From Ecdyonurus torrentis (Eukaryota > Arthropoda > Insecta > Ephemeroptera > Heptageniidae): a DNA stretch of 64,000 bases. The DNA lies in NCBI GenBank assembly GCA_949318235.1, contig CASGGR010000034.1, positions 759,501 through 823,500 on the forward strand. Direction: 5' to 3'. How positions within the stretch are numbered: the first letter of the stretch is position 1; each line of letters begins with the position of its first letter. The notes under the pieces are model-generated. The model ran no database searches, had not been told where the DNA came from, and was given only the letters and a program-made list of their open reading frames with translations. The position numbers and the translations under genes were made by a program. Shown piece after piece: positions 25,701 through 39,203 of the stretch.

Positions 25701-26799
25701 TCAGTGCTTTCTCATCGCACTTTTCAGACTGTAAATACGATTTTTAATGATATCTCCGAAACTAATAATGCTACAGACTTGCGGTTTGAACTAAAATGTA
25801 GGACTAACAGACTTGCAAAGAAAAGGTTATTACACCTTAATCGCTCCAATGCAAACTTTCGCCGTTATAGAGAATTTCAGTTCTTTCTCATCGTACTTTT
25901 CAGACTGTGACTACGATTTTTTATGATATCTCCGAAACTAATAAAGCTACAGGCTTGCGGTTTAAACTAAAATGTAGGACGAACAGAGTTGCAAAGAAAA
26001 TGTTATTGCACCTTAATCGCTCCAATGCAAACTTTCGCCGTTATAGAGAATCTCAATGCTTTCTCATCGTACTTTTCAGACTGTGAATACGATTTTTTAT
26101 GATATTTCTGAAACTAATAAAGCTACAGGCTTGCGGTTTGAACTAGAATGTAGGACTAACAGTGTTGCGAAGAAAAGGTTATTACACCTTAATCGCTCCA
26201 ATGCAAACTTTCACCGTTATAGAGAATCTCAGTGCTTTTTCATCGTACTTTTCAGACTGTGAATACGATTTTTTATGATATCTCCGAAACTAATAAAGCT
26301 ACAGGCTCGCGGTTTGAACTAAAATGTAGGACCAACAGAGTTGCAAAGAAAAGGTTATTACACCTTAATCGCTCCAATGCAAACTTTCGGCGTTATAGAG
26401 AATCTCAGTGCTTTCTCATCGTACTTTTCAGACTGTGAATACGATTTTTGATGATATCTATGAAACTAATAAAGCTACAGGCTTGCGGTTTGAACTAAAA
26501 TATAGGACTAACAGACTTGCAAAGAAAAGATTATTACACTGTAATCGCTCCAATGCAAACTTTCGCCGTTATAGAGAATCTCAGTGCTTTCTCATCGTAG
26601 TTTTCAGACTGTGAATACGATTTTTGATGATATCTCCGAAACTAATAAAGCTACAGGCTTGCGGTTTGAACTAAAATGTCGGACTAACAGACTTGTTAAG
26701 AAAAGGTTATTACACCTTAATCGCTCCAATGCAAACTTTCGCCGTTATAATGAATCTCAATAATTTCTCATCGTACTTTTCAGACTGTGATTACGATTT

Positions 26800-29605
26800 T
26801 TGACTATATCTCCGAAACTAATAAAGCTACAAGCTTGCGGTTTGAACTAAAATGTAGGACTAACAGACTTGCAAAGAAAAGGTTATTACACCTTAATCGC
26901 TCCAATGCAAACTTTCGCCGTTATAGAGAATCTCAGTGCTTTCTCATCGTACTTTTCAGACTGTGAATACGATTTTTGATGATATCTCCGAAACTAATAA
27001 AGCTACAGGCTTGCGGTTTGAACTTAAATGTAGGACTAACAGACTTGCAAAGAAAAAGTTATTACACCTTAATCGCTCCAATGCAAACTTTCGCCGTTAT
27101 AGAGAATTTCAGTTCTTTCTCATCGTACTTTTCAGACTGTGACTACGATTTTTATGATATCTCCGAAACTAATAAAGCTACAGGCTTGCGGTTTGAACTA
27201 AAATGTAGGACTAACAGAGTTGCAAAGAAAAGGTTATTACACCTTAATCGCTCCAATGCAAACTTTCGCCGTTATAGAGAATCTCAGTGCTTTCTCATCG
27301 TACTTTTCAGACTGTGAATACGATTTTTGATGATATTTTTGAAACTAATAAAGCTACAGGCTTGCGGTTTGAACTAGAATGTAGGACTAACAGAGTTGCG
27401 AAGAAAAGGTTATTACACCTTAATCGCTCCAATGCAAACTTTCGCCGTTATAGAGAATCTCAGTGCTTTCTCATCGTACTTTTCAGACTGTGAATATGAT
27501 TTTTGATGATATCTCCGAAACTAATAAAGCTATAGGTTTGCGGTTTGAGCTAAAATATAGGACTAACAGACTTGCAAAGAAAAGGTTATTACACCTTTAT
27601 CGCTCCAATGGAAACTTTCGCCGTTATAGAGAATCTCAGTGCTTTCTCATCGTACTTTTCAGACTGTGAATACGATTTTTGATGATATCTCTGAAACTAA
27701 TAAAGCTACAGGCTTGCGGTTTGAACTAAAATTTAGGACTAACAGACTTGCAAAGAAAAGGTTATTACACCTTAATCGCTCCAATGCAAACTTTTGCCGT
27801 TTTAGAGAATCTCAGTGCTTTCTCATCGTACTTTTCAGTTTGTGAATACGATTTTTGAGGATATTACCAAAACTTATAAAGCTACAGGCTTGCGGTTTGA
27901 ACTAAAATGTAGTACTTACAGAATTGCAAAGTAAAGGTTATTACACCTTAATCGCTCTAATGCAAACTTTCGCCGTTATAGAGAATCTCAGTGCTTTCTC
28001 ATCGTACTTTTCAGACTGTGAATACGATTTTTGATTAAATCTCCGAAACTAATAAAGCTACAGGTTTGCGGTTTGAGCTAAAATATAGGACTAACAGACT
28101 TGCAAAGAAAAGGTTATTACACCTTAATCGCTCCAATGGAAACTTTCGCCGTTATAGAGAATCTCAGTGCTTTCTCATCGTACTTTTCAGACTGTGAATA
28201 CGATTTTTGATGATATCTCCGAAACTAATTAAGCTACAGGCTTGCGGTTTGAACTTAAATGTAGGACTAACAGACTTGCAAAGAAAATGTTATTACACCT
28301 TAATCGCTCTAATGCAAACTTTTGCCGTTATAGAGAATCTCAGTGCTTTCTCATCGTACTTTTCAGACTGTGAATACGATTTTTGATTATATCTATGAAA
28401 CTAATAAAGCTACAGGCTTGCGGTTTGAACTAAAATTTAGGACTAACAGACTTGCAAAGAAAAGGTTATTACACCTTAATCGCTCCAATGCAAACTTTCG
28501 CCGTTTTAGAGAATCTCAGTGCTTTCTCATCGTACTTTTCAGTTTGTGAATACGATTTTTGAGGATATTACCAAAACTCATAAAGCTACAGGCTTGCGGT
28601 TTGAACTAAAGTGTAGTAGTAACAGACTTGCAAAGTAAAGGTTATTACACCTTAATCGCTCTAATGCAAACTTTCGCCGTTATAGAGAATCTCAGTGCTT
28701 TCTCATCGTACTTTTCAGACTGTGAATACGATTTTTGACTATATGTCCGAAACTAATAAAGCTACAAGCTTTCGGTTTGAACTAAAATGTAGGACTAACA
28801 GACTTGCAAAGAAAAGGTTATTACACCTTAATCGCTCCAATGCAAACTTTCGCCGTTATAGAGAATCTCAGTGCTTTCTCATCGTACTTTTCAGACTGTG
28901 AATACGATTTTTGATGATATCTCCGAAACTAATAAAGCTACAGGCTTGCGGTTTGAACTTAAATGTAGGACTAACAGACTTGCAAAGAAAAAGTTATTAC
29001 ACCTTAATCGCTCCAATGCAAACTTTCGCCGTTATAGAGAATTTCAGTTCTTTCTCATCGTACTTTTCAGACTGTGACTACGATTTTTATGATATCTCCG
29101 AAACTAATAAAGCTACAGGCTTGCGGTTTGAACTAAAATGTAGGACTAACAGAGTTGCAAAGAAAAGGTTATTACACCTTAATCGCTCCAATGCAAACTT
29201 TCGCCGTTATAGAGAATCTCAGTGCTTTCTCATCGTACTTTTCAGACTGTGAATACGATTTTTGATGATATTTTTGAAACTAATAAAGCTACAGGCTTGC
29301 GGTTTGAACTAGAATGTAGGACTAACAGAGTTGCGAAGAAAAGGTTATTACACCTTAATCGCTCCAATGCAAACTTTCGCCGTTATAGAGAATCTCAGTG
29401 CTTTCTCATCGTACTTTTCAGACTGTGAATATGATTTTTGATGATATCTCCGAAACTAATAAAGCTACAGGTTTGCGGTTTGAGCTAAAATATAGGACTA
29501 ACAGACTTGCAAAGAAAAGGTTATTACACCTTAATCGCTCCAATGGAAACTTTCGCCGTTATAGAGAATCTCAGTGCTTTCTCATCGTACTTTTCAGACT
29601 GTGAA
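26800..29605 (+). repeat. 11-monomer duplication (1935 bp)
   Basis: 26800-27670 and 28735-29605 align at an offset of 1935. Shared rare markers are TTTTTGACTATAT, GAATTTCAGTTC followed by a monomer 1 bp short (GACTACGATTTTTATG near 27143 and 29078), GATGATATTTTTGAAAC and CAATGGAAACTTTCG. The 1-bp loss joins two reading frames and yields a spurious 113-codon open stretch in each copy. The intervening monomers carry the GAGGATATTACCAAAAC type, which first appears here near 27857. Confidence 0.82.
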
Positions 29606-29630
29606 TACGATTTTTGATGATATCTCCGAA
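28300..29630 (+). repeat. Block with a near-identical copy 13,487 bp downstream, member 1
   Basis: About 1.3 kb aligns with 41787-43117 at a constant offset of 13487. It includes GATTATATCTATGAAAC, the GAGGATATTACCAAAACTCA monomer with GTAGTAGTAAC, the 1-bp-short monomer and CAATGGAAAC. I saw a few differences, such as ATATGTCCG/ATATCTCCG and AAGCTTTCGG/AAGCTTGCGG. Confidence 0.82.
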
Positions 29631-30389
29631 ACTAATAAAGCTACAGGCTTGCGGTTTGAACTTAAATGTAGGACTAACAGACTTGCAAAGAAAATGTTAT
29701 TACACCTTAATCGCTCCATTGCAAACTTTCGCCGTTATAGAGAATCTCAGTGCTTTCTTATCGTACTTTTCAGACTGTGAATACCATTTTTGATGATATC
29801 TCCGAAACTAATAAAGCTACAGGCTTGCGGTTTGAACTAAAATGTAGGACTAACAGACTTGCAAAGAAAAGGTTATTACACCTTAATCGCTTCAATGCAA
29901 ACTTTCGCCGTTATAGAGAATCTCAGTGCTTTCTCATCGTACTTTTCAGACTGTGAATACGATTTTTGATGATATTTCCGAAACTAATAAAGCTACAGGC
30001 TTGCGGTTTCAACTAAAATGTAGGACTAACAGACTTGCAAAGAAAAGGTTATTACACCTTAATCGCTCCAATGCAAAATTTCGCCGTTATAGAGAATCCT
30101 AGTGCTTTCTCATCGTTTTTTTCAGACTGTAAATACGATTTTTGGTGATATCTCCGAAACCAATAAAGCTACAGGCTTGCGGTTTGAACTAAAATATAGG
30201 ACTAACAGACTTGCAAAGAAAAGATTTTTTTACTGTAATCGCTCCAATGCAAACTTTCGCCGTTATAGAGAATCTCAGTGCTTTCTCATCGTAGTTTTCA
30301 GACTGTGAATACGATTTTTGATGATATCTCTGAAACTAATAAAGCTACAGGCTTGCGGTTTGAACTAAAATGTAGGACTAACAGACTTT

Positions 30390-32491
30390 TTAAGAAAAGG
30401 TTATTACACCTTAATCGCTCCAATGCAAACTTTCGCCGTTATAGAGAATCTCAGTTCTTTCTCATCGTACTTTTCAGACTGTGACTACGATTTTTGATAA
30501 TATCTCCGAAACTAATAAAGCTACAGGCTTGCGGTTTAAACTAAAATGTAGGACTAACAGAGTTGCAAAGAAAAGGTTATTACACCTTAATCGCTCCAAT
30601 GCAAATTTTCGCCGTTATAGAGAATGTCAGTGCTTTCTCATCGTACTTTTCAGACTGTGAATACGATTTTTTAAGATATCTCCGAAACTAATAAAGCTAC
30701 AGGTTTGCGGTTTGAACTAAAATGTAGGACTAACAACCTTGCAAAGAAAAGGTTATTACACCTTAATCGCTCCAATGCAAACTTTCGCCGTTATAGAGAA
30801 TCTCAGTGCTTTCTCATCGACTTTTCAGACTGTGAATACGATTTTTTATGATATTTCTGAAACTAATAAAGCTACAGGCTTGCGGTTCGAACTAGAATGT
30901 AGGACTAACAGAGTTGCGAAGAAAAGGTTATTACACCTTAATCGCTCCAATGCAAACTTTCACCGTTATAGAGAATCTCAGTGCTTTTTTCATCGTACTT
31001 TTCAGACTGTGAATACGATTTTTTATAATATCTCCGAAACTAATAAGGCTACAGGCTCGCGGTTTGAACTAAAATGTAGGACCAACAGAGTTGCAAAGAA
31101 AAGGTTATTACACCTTAATCGCTCCAATGCAAACTTTCGGCGTTATAGAGAATCTCAGTGCTTTCTCATCGTACTTTTCAGACTGTGAATACGATTTTTG
31201 ATGATATCTCTGAAACTAATAAAGCTACAGGCTTGCGGTTTGAACTAAAATTTAGGACTAACAGACTTGCAAAGAAAAGGTTCTTACACCTTAATCGCTC
31301 CAATGCAAACTTTCGCCGTTTTAGAGAATCTCAGTGCTTTCTCATCGTACTTTTCAGTTTGTGAATACGATTTTTGAGGATATTACCAAAACTCATAAAG
31401 CTACAGGCTTGCGGTTTGAACTAAAATGTAGTACTAACAGACTTGCAAAGTAAAGGTTATTACACCTTAATCGCTCTAATGCAAACTTTCGCCGTTATAG
31501 AGAATCTCAGTGCTTTCTCATCGTACTTTTCAGACTGTGAATACGATTTTTTATGATATCTCCGAAACTAATAAAGCTACAGGCTCGCGGTTTGAACTAA
31601 AATGTAGGACCAACAGAGTTGCAAAGAAAAGGTTATTACACCTTAATCGCTCCAATGCAAACTTTCGGCGTTATAGAGAATCTCAGTGCTTTTTCATCGT
31701 ACTTTTCAGACTGTGAATACGATTTTTTATGATATCTCCGAAACTAATAAAGCTACAGGCTCGCGGTTTGAACTAAAATGTAGGACCAACAGAGTTGCAA
31801 AGAAAAGGTTATTACACCTTAATCGCTCCAATGCAAACTTTCGGCGTTATAGAGAATCTCAGTGCTTTCTCATCGTACTTTTCAGACTGTGAATACGATT
31901 TTTGATGATATCTCTGAAACTAATAAAGCTACAGGCTTGCGGTTTGAACTAAAATATAGGACTAACAGACTTGCAAAGAAAAGATTATTACACTGTAATC
32001 GCTCCAATGCAAACTTTCGCCGTTATAGAGAATCTCAGTGCTTTCTCATCGTAGTTTTCAGACTGTGAATACGATTTTTGATGATATCTCCGAAACTAAT
32101 AAAGCTACAGGCTTGCGGTTTGAACTAAAATGTCGGACTAACAGACTTGTTAAGAAAAGGTTATTACACCTTAATCGCTCCAATGCAAACTTTCGCCGTT
32201 ATAGAGAATCTCAGTTCTTTCTCATCGTACTTTTCAGACTGTGACTACGATTTTTGATGATATCTCCGAAACTAATAAAGCTACAGGCTTGCGGTTTGAA
32301 CTAAAATGTAGGACTAACAGAGTTGCAAAGAAAAGGTTAATCGCTCCAATGCAAACTTTCGCCGTTATAGAGAATCTCAGTGCTTTCTCATCGTACTTTT
32401 CAGACTGTGAATACGATTTTTGATGATATCTCCGAAACTAATAAAGCTACAGGCTTGCGGTTTGAACTAAAATGTCGGACTAACAGACTTG
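30390..32491 (+). repeat. 12-monomer HOR (2102 bp), copy 1
   Basis: Aligns with 32492-34593 at an offset of 2102 (12 x 176 minus 10). The missing 10 bp are the deletion monomer at about 32336. Other shared markers are ACTAACAACCTTGC (about 30730), CATCGACTTTTCAG with a lost base (about 30816), TGCTTTTTTCATCG with an extra T (about 30980) and ACTGTAATCGC. The indels join frames into a spurious 149-codon open stretch in each copy. Confidence 0.88.
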
Positions 32492-34593
32492 TTAAGAAAA
32501 GGTTATTACACCTTAATCGCTCCAATGCAAACTTTCGCCGTTATAGAGAATCTCAGTTCTTTCTCATCGTACTTTTCAGACTGTGACTACGATTTTTGAT
32601 AATATCTCCGAAACTAATAAAGCTACAGGCTTGCGGTTTAAACTAAAATGTAGGACTAACAGAGTTGCAAAGAAAAGGTTATTACACCTTAATCGCTCCA
32701 ATGCAAATTTTCGCCGTTATAGAGAATGTCAGTGCTTTCTCATCGTACTTTTCAGACTGTGAATACGATTTTTTAAGATATCTCCGAAACTAATAAAGCT
32801 ACAGGTTTGCGGTTTGAACTAAAATGTAGGACTAACAACCTTGCAAAGAAAAGGTTATTACACCTTAATCGCTCCAATGCAAACTTTCGCCGTTATAGAG
32901 AATCTCAGTGCTTTCTCATCGACTTTTCAGACTGTGAATACGATTTTTTATGATATTTCTGAAACTAATAAAGCTACAGGCTTGCGGTTCGAACTAGAAT
33001 GTAGGACTAACAGAGTTGCGAAGAAAAGGTTATTACACCTTAATCGCTCCAATGCAAACTTTCACCGTTATAGAGAATCTCAGTGCTTTTTTCATCGTAC
33101 TTTTCAGACTGTGAATACGATTTTTTATGATATCTCCGAAACTAATAAGGCTACAGGCTCGCGGTTTGAACTAAAATGTAGGACCAACAGAGTTGCAAAG
33201 AAAAGGTTATTACACCTTAATCGCTCCAATGCAAACTTTCGGCGTTATAGAGAATCTCAGTGCTTTCTCATCGTACTTTTCAGACTGTGAATACGATTTT
33301 TGATGATATCTCTGAAACTAATAAAGCTACAGGCTTGCGGTTTGAACTAAAATTTAGGACTAACAGACTTGCAAAGAAAAGGTTCTTACACCTTAATCGC
33401 TCCAATGCAAACTTTCGCCGTTTTAGAGAATCTCAGTGCTTTCTCATCGTACTTTTCAGTTTGTGAATACGATTTTTGAGGATATTACCAAAACTCATAA
33501 AGCTACAGGCTTGCGGTTTGAACTAAAATGTAGTACTAACAGACTTGCAAAGTAAAGGTTATTACACCTTAATCGCTCTAATGCAAACTTTCGCCGTTAT
33601 AGAGAATCTCAGTGCTTTCTCATCGTACTTTTCAGACTGTGAATACGATTTTTTATGATATCTCCGAAACTAATAAAGCTACAGGCTCGCGGTTTGAACT
33701 AAAATGTAGGACCAACAGAGTTGCAAAGAAAAGGTTATTACACCTTAATCGCTCCAATGCAAACTTTCGGCGTTATAGAGAATCTCAGTGCTTTTTCATC
33801 GTACTTTTCAGACTGTGAATACGATTTTTTATGATATCTCCGAAACTAATAAAGCTACAGGCTCGCGGTTTGAACTAAAATGTAGGACCAACAGAGTTGC
33901 AAAGAAAAGGTTATTACACCTTAATCGCTCCAATGCAAACTTTCGGCGTTATAGAGAATCTCAGTGCTTTCTCATCGTACTTTTCAGACTGTGAATACGA
34001 TTTTTGATGATATCTCTGAAACTTATAAAGCTACAGGCTTGCGGTTTGAACTAAAATATAGGACTAACAGACTTGCAAAGAAAAGATTATTACACTGTAA
34101 TCGCTCCAATGCAAACTTTCGCCGTTATAGAGAATCTCAGTGCTTTCTCATCGTAGTTTTCAGACTGTGAATACGATTTTCGATGATATCTCCGAAACTA
34201 ATAAAGCTACAGGCTTGCGGTTTGAACTAAAATGTCGGACTAACAGACTTGTTAAGAAAAGGTTATTACACCTTAATCGCTCCAATGCAAACTTTCGCCG
34301 TTATAGAGAATCTCAGTTCTTTCTCATCGTACTTTTCAGACTGTGACTACGATTTTTGATGCTATCTCCGAAACTAATAAAGCTACAGGCTTGCGGTTTG
34401 AACTAAAATGTAGGACTAACAGAGTTGCAAAGAAAAGGTTAATCGCTCCAATGCAAACTTACGCCGTTATAGAGAATCTCAGTGCTTTCTCATCGTACTT
34501 TTTAGACTGTGAATACGATTTTTGATGATATCTCCGAAACTAATAAAGCTACAGGCTTGCGGTTTGAACTAAAATGTAGGACTAATAGACTTG
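32492..34593 (+). repeat. 12-monomer HOR (2102 bp), copy 2
   Basis: Tandem copy of 30390-32491. Differences seen include TTTTATGATATC near 33123 against TTTTATAATATC near 31021, GAAACTTATAAAGC near 34018, and GATGCTATC near 34358. The last 90 bases drift (GTAGGACTAATAGAC instead of GTCGGACTAACAGAC). The right part also belongs to the first copy of the next HOR, showing overlapping duplication events. Confidence 0.85.
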
Positions 34594-36275
34594 CAAAGAA
34601 AAGGTTATTACACCTTAATCGCTCCAATGCAAAATTTCGCCGTTATAGAGAATCTCAGTGCTTTCTCATCGTACTTTTCAGACTGTAAATACGATTTTTA
34701 ATGATATCTCCGAAACTAATAATGCTACAGACTTGCGGTTTGAACTAAAATGTAGGACTAACAGACTTGCAAAGAAAAGGTTATTACACCTTAATCGCTC
34801 CAATGCAAACTTTCGCCGTTATAGAGAATCTCAGTGCTTTCTCATCGACTTTTCAGACTGTGAATACGATTTTCGATGATATTTCCGAAACTAATAAAGC
34901 TACAGGCTTGCGGTTTGAACTAAAATGTAGGACTAACAGACTTGCAAAGAAAAGGTTATTACACCTTAATCGCTCCAGAGCAAAATTTCGCCGTTATAGA
35001 GAATCTCAGTGCTTTCTCATCGTACTTTTCAGACTGTAAATACGATTTTTAATGATATCTCCGAAACTAATAATGCTACAGACTTGCGGTTTGAACTAAA
35101 ATGTAGGACTAACAGACTTGCAAAGAAAAGGTTATTACACCTTAATCGCTCCAATGCAAACTTTCGCCGTTATAGAGAATTTCAGTTCTTTCTCATCGTA
35201 CTTTTCAGACTGTGACTACGATTTTTTATGATATCTCCGAAACTAATAAAGCTACAGGCTTGCGGTTTAAACTAAAATGTAGGACTAACAAAGTTGCAAA
35301 GAAAATGTTATTGCACCTTAATCGCTCCAATGCAAACTTTCGCCGTTATAGAGAATCTCAGTGCTTTCTCATCGTACTTTTCAGACTGTGAATACGATTT
35401 TTTATGATATTTCTGAAACTAATAAAGCTACAGGCTTGCGGTTTGAACTAGAATGTAGGACTAACAGAGTTGCGAAGAAAAGGTTATTACACCTTAATCG
35501 CTCAAATGCAAACTTTCACCGTTATAGAGAATCTCAGTGCTTTCTCATCGTACTTTTCAGACTGTGAATACGATTTTTTATGATATTTCTGAAACTAATA
35601 AAGCTACAGGCTTGCGGTTTGAACTAAAATGTAGGACCAACAGAGTTGCAAAGAAAAGATTATTACACTGTAATCGCTCCAATGCAAACTTTCGCCGTTA
35701 TAGAGAATCTCAGTGCTTTCTCTTCGTAGTTTATAGACTGTGAATACGATTTTTGATGATATCTCCGAAACTAATAAAGCTACAGGCTTGCGGTTTGAAC
35801 TAAAATGTCGGACTAACAGACTTGTTAAGAAAAGGTTATTACACCTTAATCGCTCCAATGCAAACTTTCGCCGTTATAGAGAATCTCAGTTCTTTCTCAT
35901 CGTACTTTTCAGACTGTGACTACGATTTTTGATGATATCTCCGAAACTAATAAAGCTACAGGCTTGCGGTTTTAACTAAAATGTAGGACTAACAGAGTTG
36001 CAAAGAAAAGGTTAATCGCTCCAATGCAAACTTTCGCCGTTATAGAGAATCTCAGTGCTTTCTCATCGTACTTTTCAGACTGTGAATACGATTTTTGATG
36101 ATATCTCCGAAACTAATAAAGCTACAGGCTTGCGGTTTGAACTTAAATGTAGGACTAACAGACTTGCAAAGAAAAGGTTATTACACCTTAATCGCTCCAA
36201 TGCAAAATTTCGCCGTTATAGAGAATCTCAGTGCTTTCTCATCGTACTTTTCAGACTGTAAATACGATTTTTAAT
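33833..36275 (+). repeat. 14-monomer HOR (2443 bp), copy 1
   Basis: Aligns with 36276-38718 at an offset of 2443 (14 x 176 minus 21, from two 10-bp deletion monomers and one lost base). Markers in order are ACTGTAATCGC, TCGTAGTTTTCAG, GTCGGACTAACAGACTTGTT, the deletion monomer, AATAATGCTACAGACTTGCGG, CATCGACTTTTCAG, GAATTTCAGTTC and GAACTAGAATG. The first part coincides with the end of the 2102-bp HOR copy 2. Confidence 0.88.
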
Positions 36276-38718
36276 GATATCTCCGAAACTAATAAAGCTA
36301 CAGGCTCGCGGTTTGAACTAAAATGTAGGACCAACAGAGTTGCAAAGAAAAGGTTATTACACCTTAATCGCTCCAATGCAAACTTTCGGCGTTATAGAGA
36401 ATCTCAGTGCTTTCTCATCGTACTTTTCAGACTGTGAATACGATTTTTGATGATATCTCTGAAACTAATAAAGCTACAGGCTTGCGGTTTGAACTAAAAT
36501 ATAGGACTAACAGACTTGCAAAGAAAAGATTATTACACTGTAATCGCTCCAATGCAAACTTTCGCCGTTATAGAGAATCTCAGTGCTTTCTCATCGTAGT
36601 TTTCAGACTGTGAATACGATTTTTGATGATATCTCCGAAACTAATAAAGCTACAGGCTTGCGGTTTGAACTAAAATGTCGGACTAACAGACTTGTTAAGA
36701 AAAGGTTATTACACCTTAATCGCTCCAATGCAAACTTTCGCCGTTATAGAGAATCTCAGTTCTTTCTCATCGTACTTTTCAGACTGTGACTACGATTTTT
36801 GATGATATCTCCGAAACTAATAAAGCTACAGGCTTGCGGTTTGAACTAAAATGTAGGACTAACAGAGTTGCAAAGAAAAGTTTAATCGCTCCAATGCAAA
36901 CTTTCGCCGTTATAGAGAATCTCAGTGCTTTCTCATCGTACTTTTCAGACTGTGAATACGATTTTTGATGATATCTCCGAAACTAATAAAGCTACAGGCT
37001 TGCGGTTTGAACTAAAATGAAGAACTAACAGACTTGCAAAGAAAAGGTTATTACACCTTAATCGCTCCAATGCAAAATTTCGCCGTTATAGAGAATCTCA
37101 GTGCTTTCTCATCGTACTTTTCAGACTGTAAATACGATTTTTAATGATATCTCCGAAACTAATAATGCTACAGACTTGCGGTTTGAACTAAAATGTAGGA
37201 CTAACAGACTTGCAAAGAAAAGGTTATTACACCTTAATCGCTCCAATGCAAACTTTCGCCGTTATAGAGAATCTCAGTGCTTTCTCATCGACTTTTCAGA
37301 CTGTGAATACGATTTTCGATGATATTTCCGAAAGTAATAAAGCTACAGGCTTGCGGTTTGAACTAAAATGTAGGACTAACAGACTTGCAAAGAAAAGGTT
37401 ATTACACCTTAATCGCTCCAATGCAAAATTTCGCCGTTATAGAGAATCTCAGTGCTTTCTCATCGTACTTTTCAGACTGTAAATACGATTTTTAATGATA
37501 TCTCCGAAACTAATAATGCTACAGACTTGCGGTTTGAACTAAAATGTAGGACTAACAGACTTGCAAAGAAAAGGTTATTACACCTTAATCGCTCCAATGC
37601 AAACTTTCGCCGTTATAGAGAATTTCAGTTCTTTCTTATCGTACTTTTCAGACTGTGACTACGATTTTTTATGATATCTCCGAAACTAATAAAGCTACAG
37701 GCTTGCGGTTTAAACTAAAATGTAGGACTAACAGAGTTGCAAAGAAAATGTTATTGCACCTTAATCGCTCCAATGCAAACTTTCGCCGTTATAGAGAATC
37801 TCAGTGCTTTCTCATCGTACTTTTCAGACTGTGAATACGATTTTTTATGATATTTCTGAAACTAATAAAGCTACAGGCTTGCGGTTTGAACTAGAATGTA
37901 GGACTAACAGAGTTGCGAAGAAAAGGTTATTACACCTTAATCGCTCCAATGCAAACTTTCACCGTTATAGAGAATCTCAGTGCTTTCTCATCGTACTTTT
38001 CAGACTGTGAATACGATTTTTTATGATATTTCTGAAACTAATAAAGCTACAGGCTTGCCGTTTGAACTAAAATGTAGGACCAACATAGTTGCAAAGAAAA
38101 GATTATTACACTTTAATCGCTCCAATGCAAACTTTCGCCGTTATAGAGAATCTCAGTGCTTTCTCATCGTAGTTTTCAGACTGTGAATACGATTTTTGAT
38201 GATATCTCCGAAACTAATAAAGCTACAGGCTTGCGGTTTGAACTAAAATGTCGGACTAACAGACTTGTTAAGAAAAGGTTATTACACCTTAATCGCTCCA
38301 ATGCAAACTTTCGCCGTTATAGAGAATCTCAGTTCTTTCTCATCGTACTTTTCAGACTGTGACTACGATTTTTGATGATATCTCCGAAACTAATAAAGCT
38401 ACAGGCTTGCGGTTTGAACTAAAATGTAGGACTAACAGAGTTGCAAAGAAAAGGTTAATCGCTCCAATGCAAACTTTCGCCGTTATAGAGAATCTCAGTG
38501 CTTTCTCATCGTACTTTTCAGACTGTGAATACGATTTTTGATGATATCTCCGAAACTAATAAAGCTACAGGCTTGCGGTTTGAACTAAAATGTAGGACTA
38601 ACAGACTTGCAAAGAAAAGGTTATTACACCTTAATCGCTCCAATGCAAAATTTCGCCGTTATAGAGAATCTCAGTGCTTTCTCATCGTACTTTTCAGACT
38701 GTAAATACGATTTTTAAT
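36276..38718 (+). repeat. 14-monomer HOR (2443 bp), copy 2
   Basis: Tandem copy of 33833-36275. Distinguishing changes include GGCTTGCCGTTTG (about 38052) against GGCTTGCGGTTTG, ACATAGTTGC (about 38083) and AATGAAGAACTAAC (about 37017). The GGCTTGCCG and ACATAGTTGC changes are inherited by the next, 1221-bp, duplication, which fixes the order of events. Confidence 0.87.
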
Positions 38719-39203
38719 GATATCTCCGAAACTAATAATGCTACAGACTTGCGGTTTGAACTAAAATGTAGGACTAACAGACTTGCAAAGAAAAGGTTAT
38801 TACACCTTAATCGCTCCAATGCAAACTTTCGCCGTTATAGAGAATCTCAGTGCTTTCTCATCGACTTTTCAGACTGTGAATACGATTTTCGATGATATTT
38901 CCGAAACTAATAAAGCTACAGGCTTGCGGTTTGAACTAAAATGTAGGACTAACAGACTTGCAAAGAAAAGGTAATTACACCTTAATCGCTCCAATGCAAA
39001 ATTTCGCCGTTATAGAGAATCTCAGTGCTTTCTCATCGTACTTTTCAGACTGTAAATACGATTTTTAATGATATCTCCGAAACTAATAATGCTACAGACT
39101 TGCGGTTTGAACTAAAATGTAGGACTAACAGACTTGCAAAGAAAAGATTATTACACCTTAATCGCTCCAATGCAAACTTTCGCCGTTATAGAGAATTTCA
39201 GTT
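37983..39203 (+). repeat. 7-monomer HOR (1221 bp), copy 1
   Basis: Aligns with 39204-40424 at an offset of 1221 (7 x 176 minus 11: the 10-bp deletion monomer plus a 1-bp loss in CATCGACTTTTCAG). Diagnostic GGCTTGCCG and ACATAGTTGC are shared only by these two copies. The left edge is marked by 37982 (G) versus 39203 (T). Confidence 0.9.

Larger units (their letters stand above)
21110..26800 (+). repeat. Mosaic transition zone between two satellite subfamilies
   Basis: Monomers with second-subfamily markers (AGAGTTGC near 21411, GGCTCGCGG near 21730, AGTTCTTTCTC near 21304) interleave with blocks typical of the left domain. Several repeat offsets coexist: 1232 bp (about 22880-23300 to 24112-24550), 1936 bp (about 23400-23990 to 25336-25926) and 4575 bp (about 20440-21830 to 25015-26405). 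The last AGTAATTTCTC monomer I see is near 25187, and left-domain markers fade after that. No gene-like content. Confidence 0.8.

Noticed and set aside
26976..27317. Longer open stretches (113 codons here and at 28911 and 42398; 149 codons at 30739 and 32841; 90 codons at 34767 and 37210) as possible genes.
   Set aside because: Each is made of two or three monomer translations joined by a 1-bp indel that restores the frame. They are copies of each other through the HORs and show no domain or start context.
30880..30905. GGTTCGAACTA in some monomers resembles an internal pol III B box (tRNA or SINE origin).
   Set aside because: The usual form is GGTTTGAACTA, the match is imperfect, and no A box at proper spacing or tRNA fold was found.
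35604..35858. An 84-codon open stretch on the minus strand.
   Set aside because: It lies within ordinary monomers, appears only in this one place because of local substitutions, and has no recognisable protein features.
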